In this document: one piece after another, positions 1-9,044 of the stretch | How positions within the stretch are numbered: the first letter of the stretch is position 1 | Layout: the number at the start of each line of letters is the position of its first letter | NCBI GenBank assembly: GCA_024402535.1 | Contig: JAKSTN010000028.1 | Span: 1-35,770, forward strand | Direction of reading: 5' to 3' | Length of the DNA: 35,770 bases | DNA from: Treponema sp. | GTDB lineage: Bacteria; Spirochaetota; Spirochaetia; Treponematales; Treponemataceae | Notes under the pieces: generated by a model | Databases searched by the model: none | The model's input: only the letters and a program-made list of their open reading frames with translations | What the model was told of the DNA's origin: nothing | Made by a program: the position numbers and the translations under genes

Positions 1-888
1 GCTCAGATTATCCGCCAGGCAAAACTTCGTAACTCTGATGAAGAGTTCGTTATGGTATTTGCCGGAATGGGTATTAAATATGACGTTTCAAAATTCTTCC
101 AGGATACATTTGAACAGTCCGGGGTTTTAAGTAACGTTGTTATGTTCCTGTCCCTTGCCGACGCACCTTCTATCGAACGAATCATTACTCCTCGCTGTGC
201 TCTTACAGCAGCCGAGTATCTGGCTTATGAAAAAGGAAAGCATGTTCTTGTTGTAATGACAGATATGACAAACTACTGTGAAGCTCTCCGTGAAATTTCT
301 ACAACCCGTGGTGAAGTTCCAGGCCGTAAAGGATATCCAGGATATCTTTATTCAGACCTTGCTGAACTTTACGAACGTGCAGGTAAAATTAAAGGTTCTA
401 ACGGTTCAATTACACAGATCCCAATCCTTTCAATGCCAAACGATGATATTTCTCATCCTATTCCTGACCTTACAGGATACATTACAGAAGGACAGATTGT
501 TCTTGACCGTGAACTTTCACAGAAAGGACTTTATCCGCCTGTACAGGGGCTTCCAAGTCTTTCGCGCCTTATGAAAGACGGTATCGGAAAAGAAATGACC
601 CGCGAAGACCATGCAGACGTTTCAAGCCAGCTTTTTGCTTCTTATTCTAAAGTGAAATCAATCAGAAATCTGGCAGCCATTATTGGTGAAGAAGAACTTT
701 CTGATCTTGATAAACAGTATCTCCGTTTTGGTGAAAGATTTGAAAATGAATTTATTTCTCAGGGAGAGTTTGAAGACCGAACAATTGAACAGACTCTTGA
801 AATCGGCTGGAGCGTTCTGAACGAACTTCCAAGAAGCGAATGGTTCCGTATCCGTGGTGAATACATAGAAAAATATGCCAAAGCTTAA
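1..888 (+). CDS. atpB: A/V-type ATP synthase subunit B (5' partial)
   Basis: This is the C-terminal ~295 residues of the non-catalytic nucleotide-binding B subunit of an archaeal/vacuolar-type rotary ATPase. The frame is open from base 1, so the start lies upstream of the window. The family stretch [21 protein letters not shown] is visible, then [22 protein letters not shown] and [15 protein letters not shown], all typical of subunit B; in catalytic A subunits the corresponding regions differ. The protein sits in the cytoplasmic A3B3 head and contributes to the nucleotide sites at A/B interfaces. Its 3' end overlaps the next gene (subunit D) by 14 bases, implying coupled translation. Subunit A and the membrane subunits are presumably upstream, since none follow D here. 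Identification is very secure; only the N-terminus is missing. Confidence 0.96.
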   Translation, partial: AQIIRQAKLRNSDEEFVMVFAGMGIKYDVSKFFQDTFEQSGVLSNVVMFLSLADAPSIERIITPRCALTAAEYLAYEKGKHVLVVMTDMTNYCEALREISTTRGEVPGRKGYPGYLYSDLAELYERAGKIKGSNGSITQIPILSMPNDDISHPIPDLTGYITEGQIVLDRELSQKGLYPPVQGLPSLSRLMKDGIGKEMTREDHADVSSQLFASYSKVKSIRNLAAIIGEEELSDLDKQYLRFGERFENEFISQGEFEDRTIEQTLEIGWSVLNELPRSEWFRIRGEYIEKYAKA

Positions 889-1495
889 TATTGCACCGAC
901 AAAATCAAATCTTCTCTCAATGAAAGAACAGCTGGCTGTTTCAACGAACGGTTATGAACTCCTTGAAGAAAAGCGTGAAATTCTTGTTCGGGAACTTATG
1001 CATATGGTTCAACAGGTTCAGCTTCTTGAGACAGAAATTGATAAAGCTGTTTCTAAGGCTTATCCTGCATTAAAGAAAATGCTTCTTCGTGACGGAGCTG
1101 ACGGGGTAGAACGTATTTCTCATTCTGTTCATTATGATTTTGGAATGCAGGAAAAAACTGTAACTCTTGGCGGACAGACTTTTTCTTCTCTGGACGTAGA
1201 ACTTCCCAAAAAAGAACTGTTTTATTCTTTCCTGGGAACAGATTCAAATACGGACGAAGTTGTAAATAATTTCTTTGAACTTCTTTCGTTGCTTACACAG
1301 ATGGCTTCAATCCGTACTATTGTCTGGCGTCTTGCTGAAGAAGTCCGTAAAACACAGCGCCGTGTTAATGCTCTTGATAAGATGATTATCCCACAGACTG
1401 TCGAAACTGCAAAATATATTGAAGGAGTTCTTGAGGAACGTGAACGAGAAAATGTTTTTGTTCTAAAAGCCCTTAAAAAACGCGGAAATAAATAA
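875..1495 (+). CDS. atpD: A/V-type ATP synthase subunit D
   Basis: A 206-residue protein of the length and pattern of the central-stalk D subunit, the rotor shaft that passes through the A3B3 head. The N-terminal segment [15 protein letters not shown] and the following helix [15 protein letters not shown] are family hallmarks. The C-terminal helix [21 protein letters not shown] is also typical, and both ends should form the long antiparallel coiled coil of the shaft. The ATG overlaps the 3' end of the B gene, so translation is probably coupled. Subunits I and K, which follow D in some treponemal clusters, are absent here: the next genes are a universal stress protein and a J-domain protein. 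Confidence 0.95.
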   Translation: MPKLNIAPTKSNLLSMKEQLAVSTNGYELLEEKREILVRELMHMVQQVQLLETEIDKAVSKAYPALKKMLLRDGADGVERISHSVHYDFGMQEKTVTLGGQTFSSLDVELPKKELFYSFLGTDSNTDEVVNNFFELLSLLTQMASIRTIVWRLAEEVRKTQRRVNALDKMIIPQTVETAKYIEGVLEERERENVFVLKALKKRGNK

Positions 1496-1516
1496 GATTA
1501 TTCTTTAGGAGAGAGA

Positions 1517-2008
1517 ATGGCCAGGGATTTTTTCAAGAGAATTATTGTCGCAGTTAACGGTTCTGAAAGTTCTATTCATGCAGCCATGTACGGTATTATG
1601 ATGGCCAAAAGTTATAATCTGAAAATGAAAGCCATTTATGTGGTTGATACAGCTACAATAAAATTTCTTTCCCTTAATAAATTTCTTATTGATGAAGAAA
1701 AGTACTCCTATGAAGAACGACTTTCTAGTGATGGTGAAAACTATTTGAAATATGTTGAGCGCCTTGCCCAGACAAAAGGATTAAAAATTGAAACAGAACT
1801 TTTAAGTGGCGGAGTTTATTCAGAGATTGTCCGTGAAGCCGAAAAATATGAAGCAGATCTTCTTCTTCTTGGTGGTAACCAGGGAAAGTCAGGAAAGACT
1901 TCCCGTTCTGCTGCAAGTGATAATGAAAAAAATATTCTTCTTTCTTCGAAAGTTCCTGTTCTTTTTGTAAATAAACCTGAAATTGACCGTCTCTTTAAAA
2001 ATCTTTAG
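1517..2008 (+). CDS. Universal stress protein (UspA) family
   Basis: A 163-residue cytoplasmic protein with the Usp alpha/beta fold. It opens with strand FKRIIVAVNGSESS, has a middle helix-rich part, and ends with strand YEADLLLLGGN (about 111-121) and SSKVPVLFVNK (143-153). In ATP-binding Usp proteins a G-x2-G-x9-G(S/T) loop links these last strands. Here the loop is GGNQGKSGKTSR and lacks a clear final G(S/T), so ATP binding is uncertain. A good Shine-Dalgarno (AGGAGAG, ~1508-1514) precedes the ATG, 21 bases after the subunit D stop, so it is probably the distal part of the ATPase operon. Its role is inferred from family only: stress-related regulation or small-molecule binding. Confidence 0.85.
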   Translation: MARDFFKRIIVAVNGSESSIHAAMYGIMMAKSYNLKMKAIYVVDTATIKFLSLNKFLIDEEKYSYEERLSSDGENYLKYVERLAQTKGLKIETELLSGGVYSEIVREAEKYEADLLLLGGNQGKSGKTSRSAASDNEKNILLSSKVPVLFVNKPEIDRLFKNL

Positions 2009-2022
2009 AATCAGATTCATTA

Positions 2023-2766
2023 ATGAAAGACTGTTATAAAATCCTTGGTGTACCTCCAACTGCCTCTTTAAGTGAAATAAAGCATGCATATCGCGAAAAA
2101 GCTAAACTTTATCATCCAGACGCCCTGGGTGATGATGCTAAACGTGATGCATTTAACGAATTGAATCAGGCTTACCGTGTTCTTTCAGATGCAAGACAGC
2201 GTCAGATTTTCAACGATTCTTTTTTTCATCACTTTAATAAGAAAAAAGAAAACGAGGAATCCTTTGATTATAGAAAATGGCTTTTAGAAAGAAATGATGA
2301 TGAATCATGGGCAAAACTTATTGTTCTTGACCTTATGAGAGGCCGTGAAGATGATGCTGTTCGTGAATTCATTCATGTAAGTTCAAGCCGTACATCTTTT
2401 AATTTAAAACATTGGTTTACTCGTGAAGACTTTATGGATTACGGATATATCCTTTCTGAAGAACTTGTAATCCGAGGTGAATACTACGACGCTTTTCTGC
2501 TTCTGGAACAGATAATTTTAATGGAATACAGTTACGAATATTTCCGCTTATTCTTCCCGGAAGTAATTAGTTTTACATCTGCTATTTTGCGTCACAATAT
2601 TGAAGGCGTCATTGATGATGAACTCGCTCTCGATGTTTATGAACGGGCTCTTGAGCTGAAGTTTTCAAAAAGTGATGATGCTTTTTTCCTTTCAAAAATG
2701 GCAGTTATTTACCGTCGCCTTGGAGATATAAAAACTGCAGAACTTATTGAACGTATGTCCCTGTAA
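2023..2766 (+). CDS. J-domain (DnaJ-like) protein
   Basis: A 247-residue protein with a complete N-terminal J domain (about residues 3-65). It contains the HPD tripeptide (H31-P32-D33) needed to stimulate the ATPase of an Hsp70/DnaK partner, and the helix IV pattern FNELNQAYRVLSDARQR. It lacks the Gly/Phe linker, the CxxCxGxG zinc motifs and the substrate-binding domains of true DnaJ. The remaining ~180 residues are rich in acidic and aromatic helices, perhaps TPR-like, and I do not recognise them. It therefore looks like a specialised co-chaperone recruiting DnaK to a particular client. It starts 14 bases after the usp stop with no strong Shine-Dalgarno, suggesting translational coupling. 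It ends one base before the end of the convergent regulator gene, with no terminator visible between them. Confidence 0.88.
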   Translation: MKDCYKILGVPPTASLSEIKHAYREKAKLYHPDALGDDAKRDAFNELNQAYRVLSDARQRQIFNDSFFHHFNKKKENEESFDYRKWLLERNDDESWAKLIVLDLMRGREDDAVREFIHVSSSRTSFNLKHWFTREDFMDYGYILSEELVIRGEYYDAFLLLEQIILMEYSYEYFRLFFPEVISFTSAILRHNIEGVIDDELALDVYERALELKFSKSDDAFFLSKMAVIYRRLGDIKTAELIERMSL

Positions 2767-2767
2767 A

Positions 2768-3817
2768 TTAAAGTTTTAAGATTTCTGTGATTTTCTCAAA
2801 AAGCTTTTTCATGTTTACCGGTTTACTCATATGGTAATTGATTCCGGCTTTAAGAGATTTCTCTTTATCTTCCTGGAAAGCATTTGCTGAAATTGCAATA
2901 ATAGGAAGGTTGGAATCGCTTCTTCCTGATTCTCTTATTTTCTCAGCACATGTATTTCCGTCCATTTCAGGCATCTGAATATCCATAAGAATCATATCAA
3001 AGTGATTCTGCTCTGAAGCAAGGAATTTTTCCAATGCTTCTGTTCCATCATAAGCATCTTCGTATTTTGCCTCGGCTTTTTTCAGCATCAGATTAAGAAT
3101 TTCAACGTTCAGTTTATTATCATCTACAACAAGGAAATTTAAAGCACTGAAATCAGGATAATCTCCATTTGAAACGGATTTAGCTTTTACTTCTAAAGTT
3201 TCATTTTCTTTTTTGATTTCAGTATTTTTAATATATTTTGTAACACCAAGAAGTCTTGCACTTTTTTCATACATTAAACTTGCAGAAAAAGGTTTTGTAA
3301 TATAATCATTTGTTCCAAGATTTTCAGCTTTTTTTATTTCAGAATCTAATACATTACCTGTAAGTGCAATGATAGGGGTTTTGAATGGGGTTCCTCGTTC
3401 CATAAAACGGATATCTTTTGTTGCTACAAATCCATCCATAACAGGCATCTGCATATCAAGGAAAACAAGATCATAAGGTTTGCCGGCTTTAAGGCTTGCC
3501 TTATATTTTTCTACGGCAACAAGACCGTTTTCAGCACAGGTAATCTTACATCCGGTTTTTTTCATAAATGCTTCAGCAACCATCATGTTAACGTTGTTGT
3601 CTTCTGCAAGAAGTATATGAAAGTTTGAAAGGTCTGGTATATCAGCTGTGCTTTCTGTTTCCTGTATGGAAGGAATCTTTGTTTTTAATTCCTGAGCCTT
3701 ATTAATTACAGATGTAATGATTTTATTTAATTTCTGAGTATTGTTTGTGTCTTCTTTGCTTTCGTTGCAAAGTCTGATAATTTCATCAAAATCCTTAGTT
3801 ATATTTTTAATATCCAT
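2768..3817 (-). CDS. Tandem receiver-domain (REC-REC) response regulator
   Basis: A 349-residue protein with two CheY-like receiver domains and no output domain. REC1 (about 67-190) has acidic residues E72/D73, phospho-acceptor D121 in the FLDMQMPVMDG stretch, T153 and K175. REC2 (about 227-348) has D232/D233, D279 in the LMDIQMPEMDG stretch, S310 and K332, so both sites look intact. Residues 1-60 are a charged helical segment I cannot classify. Receiver pairs like this usually occur at the C-terminus of hybrid histidine kinases. A stand-alone pair with no DNA-binding or enzymatic domain is more likely a phosphate sink or relay, or acts by protein contacts. It is the last gene of a three-gene operon, 5 bases after the beta-propeller gene. 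No cognate kinase is in the window. Confidence 0.9.
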   Translation of the reverse strand: MDIKNITKDFDEIIRLCNESKEDTNNTQKLNKIITSVINKAQELKTKIPSIQETESTADIPDLSNFHILLAEDNNVNMMVAEAFMKKTGCKITCAENGLVAVEKYKASLKAGKPYDLVFLDMQMPVMDGFVATKDIRFMERGTPFKTPIIALTGNVLDSEIKKAENLGTNDYITKPFSASLMYEKSARLLGVTKYIKNTEIKKENETLEVKAKSVSNGDYPDFSALNFLVVDDNKLNVEILNLMLKKAEAKYEDAYDGTEALEKFLASEQNHFDMILMDIQMPEMDGNTCAEKIRESGRSDSNLPIIAISANAFQEDKEKSLKAGINYHMSKPVNMKKLFEKITEILKL

Positions 3818-3822
3818 TCAGA

Positions 3823-5592
3823 TTATTTCTCCAATGCCGAAATCTTTTCCAAAGTCTCTCTTGCGTGTAAACGCACTTTGGAATCATTGGCAGGACTCAT
3901 AAAATTTTTTAGGATAAACTTTCCGCTTTTATTATATGCAGGTCTTCCCATGAAACGGCAAATCGAAAATACAGCATCACAGATATCAATCTGAAGTGAA
4001 GCATTTTTTGATGAAACAGTGCCGGCAAGTGTTTCCAGTGCCTTTAAGATTTCACCATCAGGATCGTAACCGTTTTTTGAAAGTCCTGTTACTATACATT
4101 TAATTATAGAACCGTTTTTCTCTTTTTTCAAAAGTTTTGCAGTTAAGTTTGTTGAATATCTTGTTCCATAGAGTGGCAGCTGTGTAAACAGGGATTCAAG
4201 CTCTGCTGGGTTTGCTTTGAATGCAGACAAATCTTCTCTGGTATTTCCTACAGTTTTGTTGTTCTGGGAAATATATGCTTCGCAGGCGCTTAAAAGGTCT
4301 GACGTATATGTTATCTCTTTTTCACCATAGAACCCGGATTCCAGTTTCTTGTATCTTTGTAAACCTGTAATTTCTGAATTCAGGCTGAAAAGATATAATG
4401 TGTCATAAACAGAAGAATCTACTTTCAGGTAATCAAGGTAATAATCATATTTTTTATCATATTTTCTGGCTCCAGCATGCTGTTCAACGATATATGCATC
4501 CATAGTCCAGTTTTCCCGGGCAATAACGAGTGTATTGTTTTCAGTAAAAATAGCATAATTCCATTTGTTTTTTCCTTTTTGTTCAGGCATTTTAGCCGAC
4601 CATAGAAGTATTCCTTCAGGGTTAAAGAAATATGCTGTTTTCAGATCGCAAATGAAAAAGCCTTCTTCCGTAAGACTTGCTTCCTTTATATTTTGAAGAT
4701 TTAATTCAGGGATTTCCTTTTCCCAAATATTTTTTCCGGATAATGAATCAATAAAAATGATTTTTGCATTATTTCTTCTGGCAGTTACAAAAACAGCTTC
4801 ATTTTTCTGATTATTTGAAACGAAAAAATTCAAACGGCTTTTTTCAAAATCAGATGCATTAATAACAAACCGGTTTATGGCTTTTCCTTCTTTTGAAAGT
4901 CCGAATAAACCTGCCGAACCGTCAGAAAATGTAAGAAATATACCATTGGAGCTGGAAGAGGCAGAAAGAATTTCTCCCGAAAATGTAATATCTTCAACAA
5001 TTGAGCCAAATGGAGTAACACGAAGAGCTCTGGTTTTTCCCTCTGTCAGGTTTTTTAAAAATACTATAAGGCTTCCGTCTTCAAGTTCCTGTAAAGGAAT
5101 GTCAGACTGTTTTTCAGTGTTAATTTCCCATTTACAGATTCCATTCATACTGAAACAGCATAATTTTTCATTTCCACGTAAGAAGAATCTTCCGTCACGT
5201 CCTTCATAGGCTTTTTCGGTTATTTCGAAATCAAGAACTTTATTCCATAAGGGAACTCCGCTTGGATTGAAAAGGGTGATTTTTCTTCTTGAATTTGTTA
5301 TGGCCAGTGTGAAGTCATTGGAAACTATGCTAAGTATTGTTTCTGAATTAACTCCGAAATTTTCTTCCCAGATAACATTTCCGTTATTTGTTATTGAAGA
5401 TATGGTTTTCCCGTCTGTGGCACCAATAAACCCGTAAGGAGTCAAAACCGGCTTTGAAAGTAATTTTCCTCCAATAACCTGGCTCCATGTAGTATTAAGG
5501 TTTGAAAGCTGAGTCTGCGCCCATATACTGAATGAACTAACTGTAATGAGAAGAAATACTGTTATACTTTTTTTAATTTGTTTAAGCTTCAT
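3823..5592 (-). CDS. Exported PQQ-like beta-propeller protein
   Basis: A 589-residue protein. Residues 1-25 form a Sec signal peptide (KKS, hydrophobic TVFLLITVSSFSI, then WAQ) without a lipobox cysteine, so it is probably periplasmic. From about 30 to 370 there are repeated strand units with Trp-containing motifs such as GNVIWEENFG, GVPLWNKVL, GICKWEINT, GKNIWEKEI and EGILLWSAKM. This is the pattern of PQQ/BamB-like beta-propeller blades. The C-terminal ~150 residues are helical (KLLKKEKNGSIIKCIVTGL onward, ending HARETLEKISALEK) and look like a HEAT-type repeat region. No enzymatic residues are recognisable, so a protein-binding scaffold is the best guess. It lies between the rRNA methyltransferase gene (5 bases) and the two-receiver gene (5 bases), so the three are probably one transcript. 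Confidence 0.7.
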   Translation of the reverse strand: MKLKQIKKSITVFLLITVSSFSIWAQTQLSNLNTTWSQVIGGKLLSKPVLTPYGFIGATDGKTISSITNNGNVIWEENFGVNSETILSIVSNDFTLAITNSRRKITLFNPSGVPLWNKVLDFEITEKAYEGRDGRFFLRGNEKLCCFSMNGICKWEINTEKQSDIPLQELEDGSLIVFLKNLTEGKTRALRVTPFGSIVEDITFSGEILSASSSSNGIFLTFSDGSAGLFGLSKEGKAINRFVINASDFEKSRLNFFVSNNQKNEAVFVTARRNNAKIIFIDSLSGKNIWEKEIPELNLQNIKEASLTEEGFFICDLKTAYFFNPEGILLWSAKMPEQKGKNKWNYAIFTENNTLVIARENWTMDAYIVEQHAGARKYDKKYDYYLDYLKVDSSVYDTLYLFSLNSEITGLQRYKKLESGFYGEKEITYTSDLLSACEAYISQNNKTVGNTREDLSAFKANPAELESLFTQLPLYGTRYSTNLTAKLLKKEKNGSIIKCIVTGLSKNGYDPDGEILKALETLAGTVSSKNASLQIDICDAVFSICRFMGRPAYNKSGKFILKNFMSPANDSKVRLHARETLEKISALEK

Positions 5593-5597
5593 TTTTC

Positions 5598-6842
5598 TTA
5601 GTAAGATTTTTTCCGAAGCTCTACGAGACTTTCAATATGTGAAGTGTTCGGATAAAAATCTAATAAATAAACATTTTTAATCTCGTATCCGTTACGTAAA
5701 AGTTTTGCTAAATCACGGGCATGGGTTGCCGGGTCACAGCTCATGGAAATAATTTGAAGAGCTCCTGATTTAATCAGATAATCAAGCACTGGACGTTCCA
5801 TACCGCTTCTTGGCGGGTCAATAACAATTGCATCAAAATGAGGGCAGGTAGCAGCACAGTTTTTTACCCAGTTTTCACCGCTCATTCCAAAGCTTGTATG
5901 ATTAGTACCTGCCATGTTACGTTCTGCAAAAACAAGAGCATCTCGGTTGTGTTCTACAAGTGTAACTTTGCCCGCTTTATCTGAAGCAAAAGCTGAAAGG
6001 CTTCCACATCCAGAATACATGTCCAGAATATTATCACTTGGAATCAGAAGATCACGGATAAGACAGCATGTTTTTTCAAAAACAAACATGTTGGACTGGA
6101 AGAAGCCCCGGACATCAAAAGTAAGTTTTTTATCTGAAAGCTGTACGGTTACTTCGTTTTCAGGCGAAGCTGCAGTTCCTGCAAAATATTTGTTTTCTTT
6201 GAACTTATATTTTTTACTGGATTTCTTAGATTGTATGATTTTTTGTTCAGTTTTTTCCTGAGGTTTTGCAATTACAGGATTTTCCAAAGGTTTTCCGTCT
6301 GCTGAAACGGCTTTTTCACTGCCAAAAAAATGAATACGACCTGCAGGACGTAAATTTGTATCAGTTTCGGAAAGATATTTATTGATTGGTTTTTCTGCGC
6401 AGAGACATTTTTCAATGGAAATGATGGTGTTTTTACGTTTTTCTGAAAGACCGCCGTCTGTAAGCTGGAAGCGGGCGCGGTAACCTTTGTCAGGTCCTGT
6501 TACGGCTTGAATGCTTTCCAGAGGAAAGTCTACACCATTATTTTTAAGCATTTCAAAAAGCATCTGGCGGCGGTATTCGGTCTGGGCTTCGGGCTTAATG
6601 TGCATCATGTTGCAGCCGCCGCAGATTCCGTAGTATTTGCATTCAGGTTTTACACGGTTTTCAGATTCTTCGACTATTTTTATAATTTCAGCGTTATCAT
6701 AATCATTTTTTTGTTCAGTAATACGGATTTCAAGTTTTTCACCAGGGATAGCAAACGGAACAAAAACATTCTTTCCGTTGATTTTTCCAATACAATTTCC
6801 CCCAAAAACGATTTTATCGGTTATAATATTCTGTATTTCCAT
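5598..6842 (-). CDS. 23S rRNA (uracil-5-)-methyltransferase, RlmD/TrmA family
   Basis: A SAM-dependent RNA m5U methyltransferase of the TrmA/RlmC/RlmD family, ~414 residues. Numbering from the second ATG: a TRAM-like beta domain (1-60), then a [4Fe-4S] signature with C68, C74, C77 (CKYYGICGGC) and a later cysteine at 146 or 148. The MTase core has FFQSN (~247), the SAM motif DMYSGCGSLSAF (~274), motif IDPPRSGM (~341) and catalytic cysteine C369 in SMSCDPAT. A Lys-rich insertion (~195-220) is unusual. An ATG at 6848 extends the frame by two codons, but a TATAAT box at 6850-6855 would place transcription start at about 6842, favouring that codon and a leaderless mRNA. Which uridine is modified cannot be told from sequence. 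Confidence 0.9.
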   Translation of the reverse strand: MEIQNIITDKIVFGGNCIGKINGKNVFVPFAIPGEKLEIRITEQKNDYDNAEIIKIVEESENRVKPECKYYGICGGCNMMHIKPEAQTEYRRQMLFEMLKNNGVDFPLESIQAVTGPDKGYRARFQLTDGGLSEKRKNTIISIEKCLCAEKPINKYLSETDTNLRPAGRIHFFGSEKAVSADGKPLENPVIAKPQEKTEQKIIQSKKSSKKYKFKENKYFAGTAASPENEVTVQLSDKKLTFDVRGFFQSNMFVFEKTCCLIRDLLIPSDNILDMYSGCGSLSAFASDKAGKVTLVEHNRDALVFAERNMAGTNHTSFGMSGENWVKNCAATCPHFDAIVIDPPRSGMERPVLDYLIKSGALQIISMSCDPATHARDLAKLLRNGYEIKNVYLLDFYPNTSHIESLVELRKKSY

Positions 6843-6849
6843 AAACATT

Positions 6850-6878
6850 ATTATATTAGAAAATACATAAAAATTGAA
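6850..6878 (-). promoter_or_regulatory. Sigma70-type promoter of the rlmD-like operon, predicts leaderless mRNA
   Basis: On the minus strand a perfect TATAAT occupies 6855-6850, with a weak -35 (TTCAAT, 6878-6873) at 17 bp spacing. Initiation about 7 bases after the -10 box would fall at 6843-6842, the A of the second ATG. No Shine-Dalgarno is present. The divergent hydrolase gene starts at 6891, so both 5' regions share this short gap. Confidence 0.55.
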
Positions 6879-6890
6879 TGAGGTCTAGTT

Positions 6891-7832
6891 ATGCAGAATA
6901 AAAGCTTTTTTCTTAAAATGAGTGATGGATTTGAAATTGCCGTAACACGCTGGGTTCCAGATGAAGGAGTTGAAATCAAAGGTCTTGTACAGCTTCATCA
7001 CGGGTTATGCGAACATTGTCTCCGTTACGACAGATTCGGTTCGGTGCTTGCAGAAAATGGCTATGTTCTGAATGCCTATGATATGCGCGGTCACGGACGT
7101 ACTGCAGATAATGCAGAAAGAAATGGTACCGGAAAATTCGGAAAACTTGCCGATAAGGACGGATTTAACCGCGTTGTTGAAGATCTTCATGAAATCACTG
7201 AAGCTTTGAAAAAGGATTATCCTGGAAAAAAAGTTGTAAATATGGGACATTCCTTTGGGTCTTTCGTAACACAGGGGCTTATAGAAAAATATGGTGAATA
7301 TTCAGATCTTTGTATTCTTAGTGGTACTTCAGGCCCTCTGGCCGCATCAGGCCCTGGAAAGATTGCTGCAGCAGTTGTAAAAGCTTTTGTTGGGGGAGAT
7401 AATCCAAGTCCTTTCCTTAAAAAACTTGCTTTCGGTTCATATAATAAGAGAATCAAGAACCCTCAGAGTCCTAATGCCTGGACATCTTCAGATCCAATGG
7501 CTGTAGAACTTTATGATTCAGACAAATGGTGTCAGATTCAGCTTACATCATCATTTTACTATGACATGACATCCGGACTTTCCATGATTCATAAAAAATC
7601 AAATATGAAGAAAGTTCCTTCGGATCTGCCAATCCTGTTTATTTACGGTTCAGAAGACCCTGTTGGAAATTATGGAAAAACAATCAGAAATCTTATAAAA
7701 ATATATATTGCCAACGGCGTTCAGGATATCGAAGAAATCTGTTATGAAGGTGACAGACATGAACCTCTCAACGAAGTTAATAAAGATGAAGTTGAGCGCG
7801 ATATACTTGAGTGGATTGGCAAAAAACTATAA
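6891..7832 (+). CDS. Alpha/beta hydrolase (monoacylglycerol lipase / serine aminopeptidase S33-like)
   Basis: A 313-residue cytoplasmic hydrolase. The oxyanion region is LVQLHHGLCEHCLRY (33-46), followed by YDMRGHGRT (63-71), the signature of the Hydrolase_4/monoglyceride lipase group. The apparent catalytic triad is S121 in GHSFGS, D256 in YGSEDPVG and H290 in GDRHEPLNE. Lipid or acyl esters are the likeliest substrates, but substrate cannot be fixed from sequence. There is no signal peptide. A GAGG Shine-Dalgarno lies about 9 bases upstream of the ATG. It diverges from the rRNA methyltransferase operon. The next gene, pcnB-like, follows after 12 bases and may be cotranscribed. Confidence 0.9.
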   Translation: MQNKSFFLKMSDGFEIAVTRWVPDEGVEIKGLVQLHHGLCEHCLRYDRFGSVLAENGYVLNAYDMRGHGRTADNAERNGTGKFGKLADKDGFNRVVEDLHEITEALKKDYPGKKVVNMGHSFGSFVTQGLIEKYGEYSDLCILSGTSGPLAASGPGKIAAAVVKAFVGGDNPSPFLKKLAFGSYNKRIKNPQSPNAWTSSDPMAVELYDSDKWCQIQLTSSFYYDMTSGLSMIHKKSNMKKVPSDLPILFIYGSEDPVGNYGKTIRNLIKIYIANGVQDIEEICYEGDRHEPLNEVNKDEVERDILEWIGKKL

Positions 7833-7844
7833 TATTCTTGAATT

Positions 7845-9026
7845 GTGTTAATCAGATACGGAACCAATAAAAACGGCAAACCTGTAAAAAAGGCTGTTAT
7901 TTATACAAAAGACGAACATAATATTCCTCGTGAAAAAATCGACAGAGATGCTGTATTTATTATAAACAGACTCCATGATGCAGGTTTTTCTGCTTATATC
8001 GTAGGTGGAGCTGTCAGAGATCTTATCGTAGGTAATACGCCAAAGGATTTTGATATTGTTACCGACGCAACACCAGGCAAAATTAAACGTCTTTTTAGAA
8101 ATTCCCGCATTATCGGGCGCCGGTTCCGTCTGGTTCATGTAGTTTTCGGACAGAAAATATTTGAAGTTTCAACATTCCGTTCAAATGAAGAAGGCTCTGT
8201 GGGAAATGAATTCGGTTCCATGGATGAAGATGTAATGCGCCGCGACTTTACAATCAACGCACTGTATTATGATCCAATTCAGGAACAGGTAATTGACTAT
8301 GTAAACGGCGTTAAAGATATAAGAAAACATGTCCTTAAACCGGTAATTCCTATTGACCGTATTTTTGTTGAAGATCCTGTACGCATGATTCGTGCCATTA
8401 AGTATTCAGTTACTACTGGTTCAAAAATGTCACGTACACTGCGCCATAAAATCCGTCAGTCTTCAAATCTTTTGAGTACTATTTCTCCAAGCCGTCTTAC
8501 AGAAGAACTTCTTAAGATCATTAACGGTGGCCATAGTGCTGAAATCGTTCATGAAGCCCTTGAAGCAGAAGTTTTCATGTATCTTCAGCCGGCTGCAAGC
8601 CATATTATCTACACAAACAAGAAGTTTGAGGCTGATTATATGAAGAGTCTTGCTTCCCTTGATGAAACTGTGAAAGCTGATAAAGACGCCCGTCAAGGAA
8701 AAAAATTATATTATCTCATTTACGATTTCACAAAAGGTCTTACAGACTGGGAATCTGAAATTAAAAACAAGACAAGCAGTTCCGAACTTTACGCAAAAAC
8801 ATGGCGCGAATGCCGCAATTTCGTTCTTCCTATGAATCCTCAGAGAAAAGAACTGGAATTTGCAGTAAGAATGGTTCTTAAGGATCTTGGAGTTAATGTT
8901 TCAAGTCCTAAAAAAGCACGTAAAAAGGCAGAAGGCGGAGAAAAATCTGAAAAAGGGGATAATGAATCAAAATCTCCAAAACGCAGTGCTAAGCCTAAAA
9001 AGAAGCCTGCAGAAACACAATCCTAG
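7845..9026 (+). CDS. pcnB: Poly(A) polymerase / CCA-adding-type nucleotidyltransferase (PcnB-like)
   Basis: A 393-residue class II tRNA nucleotidyltransferase superfamily protein. The head domain has IVGGAVRDL (52-60) and PKDFDIVTDATP, giving the metal-binding DxD (D68, D70). The following GRRFRLVHV (91-99) is the stretch that distinguishes bacterial PcnB poly(A) polymerases from CCA-adding enzymes, and MRRDFTINALYYDP and VEDPVRMIRAIKY follow. The last ~35 residues are a Lys/Ser/Pro-rich tail, as in E. coli PcnB, probably for RNA binding. By family it adds 3' A-tails and promotes RNA decay; a CCA-adding role is a real alternative. The start is a GTG without a clear Shine-Dalgarno. A TATAAT at 7828-7833 lies 11 bases upstream, so it may have its own promoter. 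Confidence 0.87.
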   Translation: MLIRYGTNKNGKPVKKAVIYTKDEHNIPREKIDRDAVFIINRLHDAGFSAYIVGGAVRDLIVGNTPKDFDIVTDATPGKIKRLFRNSRIIGRRFRLVHVVFGQKIFEVSTFRSNEEGSVGNEFGSMDEDVMRRDFTINALYYDPIQEQVIDYVNGVKDIRKHVLKPVIPIDRIFVEDPVRMIRAIKYSVTTGSKMSRTLRHKIRQSSNLLSTISPSRLTEELLKIINGGHSAEIVHEALEAEVFMYLQPAASHIIYTNKKFEADYMKSLASLDETVKADKDARQGKKLYYLIYDFTKGLTDWESEIKNKTSSSELYAKTWRECRNFVLPMNPQRKELEFAVRMVLKDLGVNVSSPKKARKKAEGGEKSEKGDNESKSPKRSAKPKKKPAETQS

Positions 9027-9044
9027 TTCACGGCTTGAAAATAC

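Noticed and set aside
1889..2089. Minus-strand frame spanning the usp/J-domain junction
   Set aside because: Lies over the ends of two credible genes with no promoter or ribosome-binding site.
4877..5209. Plus-strand frame of 110 codons inside the beta-propeller gene
   Set aside because: No start signal or motif; the opposite strand has blade repeats and a signal peptide.
7845..9026. The nucleotidyltransferase as a CCA-adding enzyme
   Set aside because: The GRRFRLVHV stretch and the basic C-terminal tail fit PcnB better, though the alternative is kept open in the annotation.
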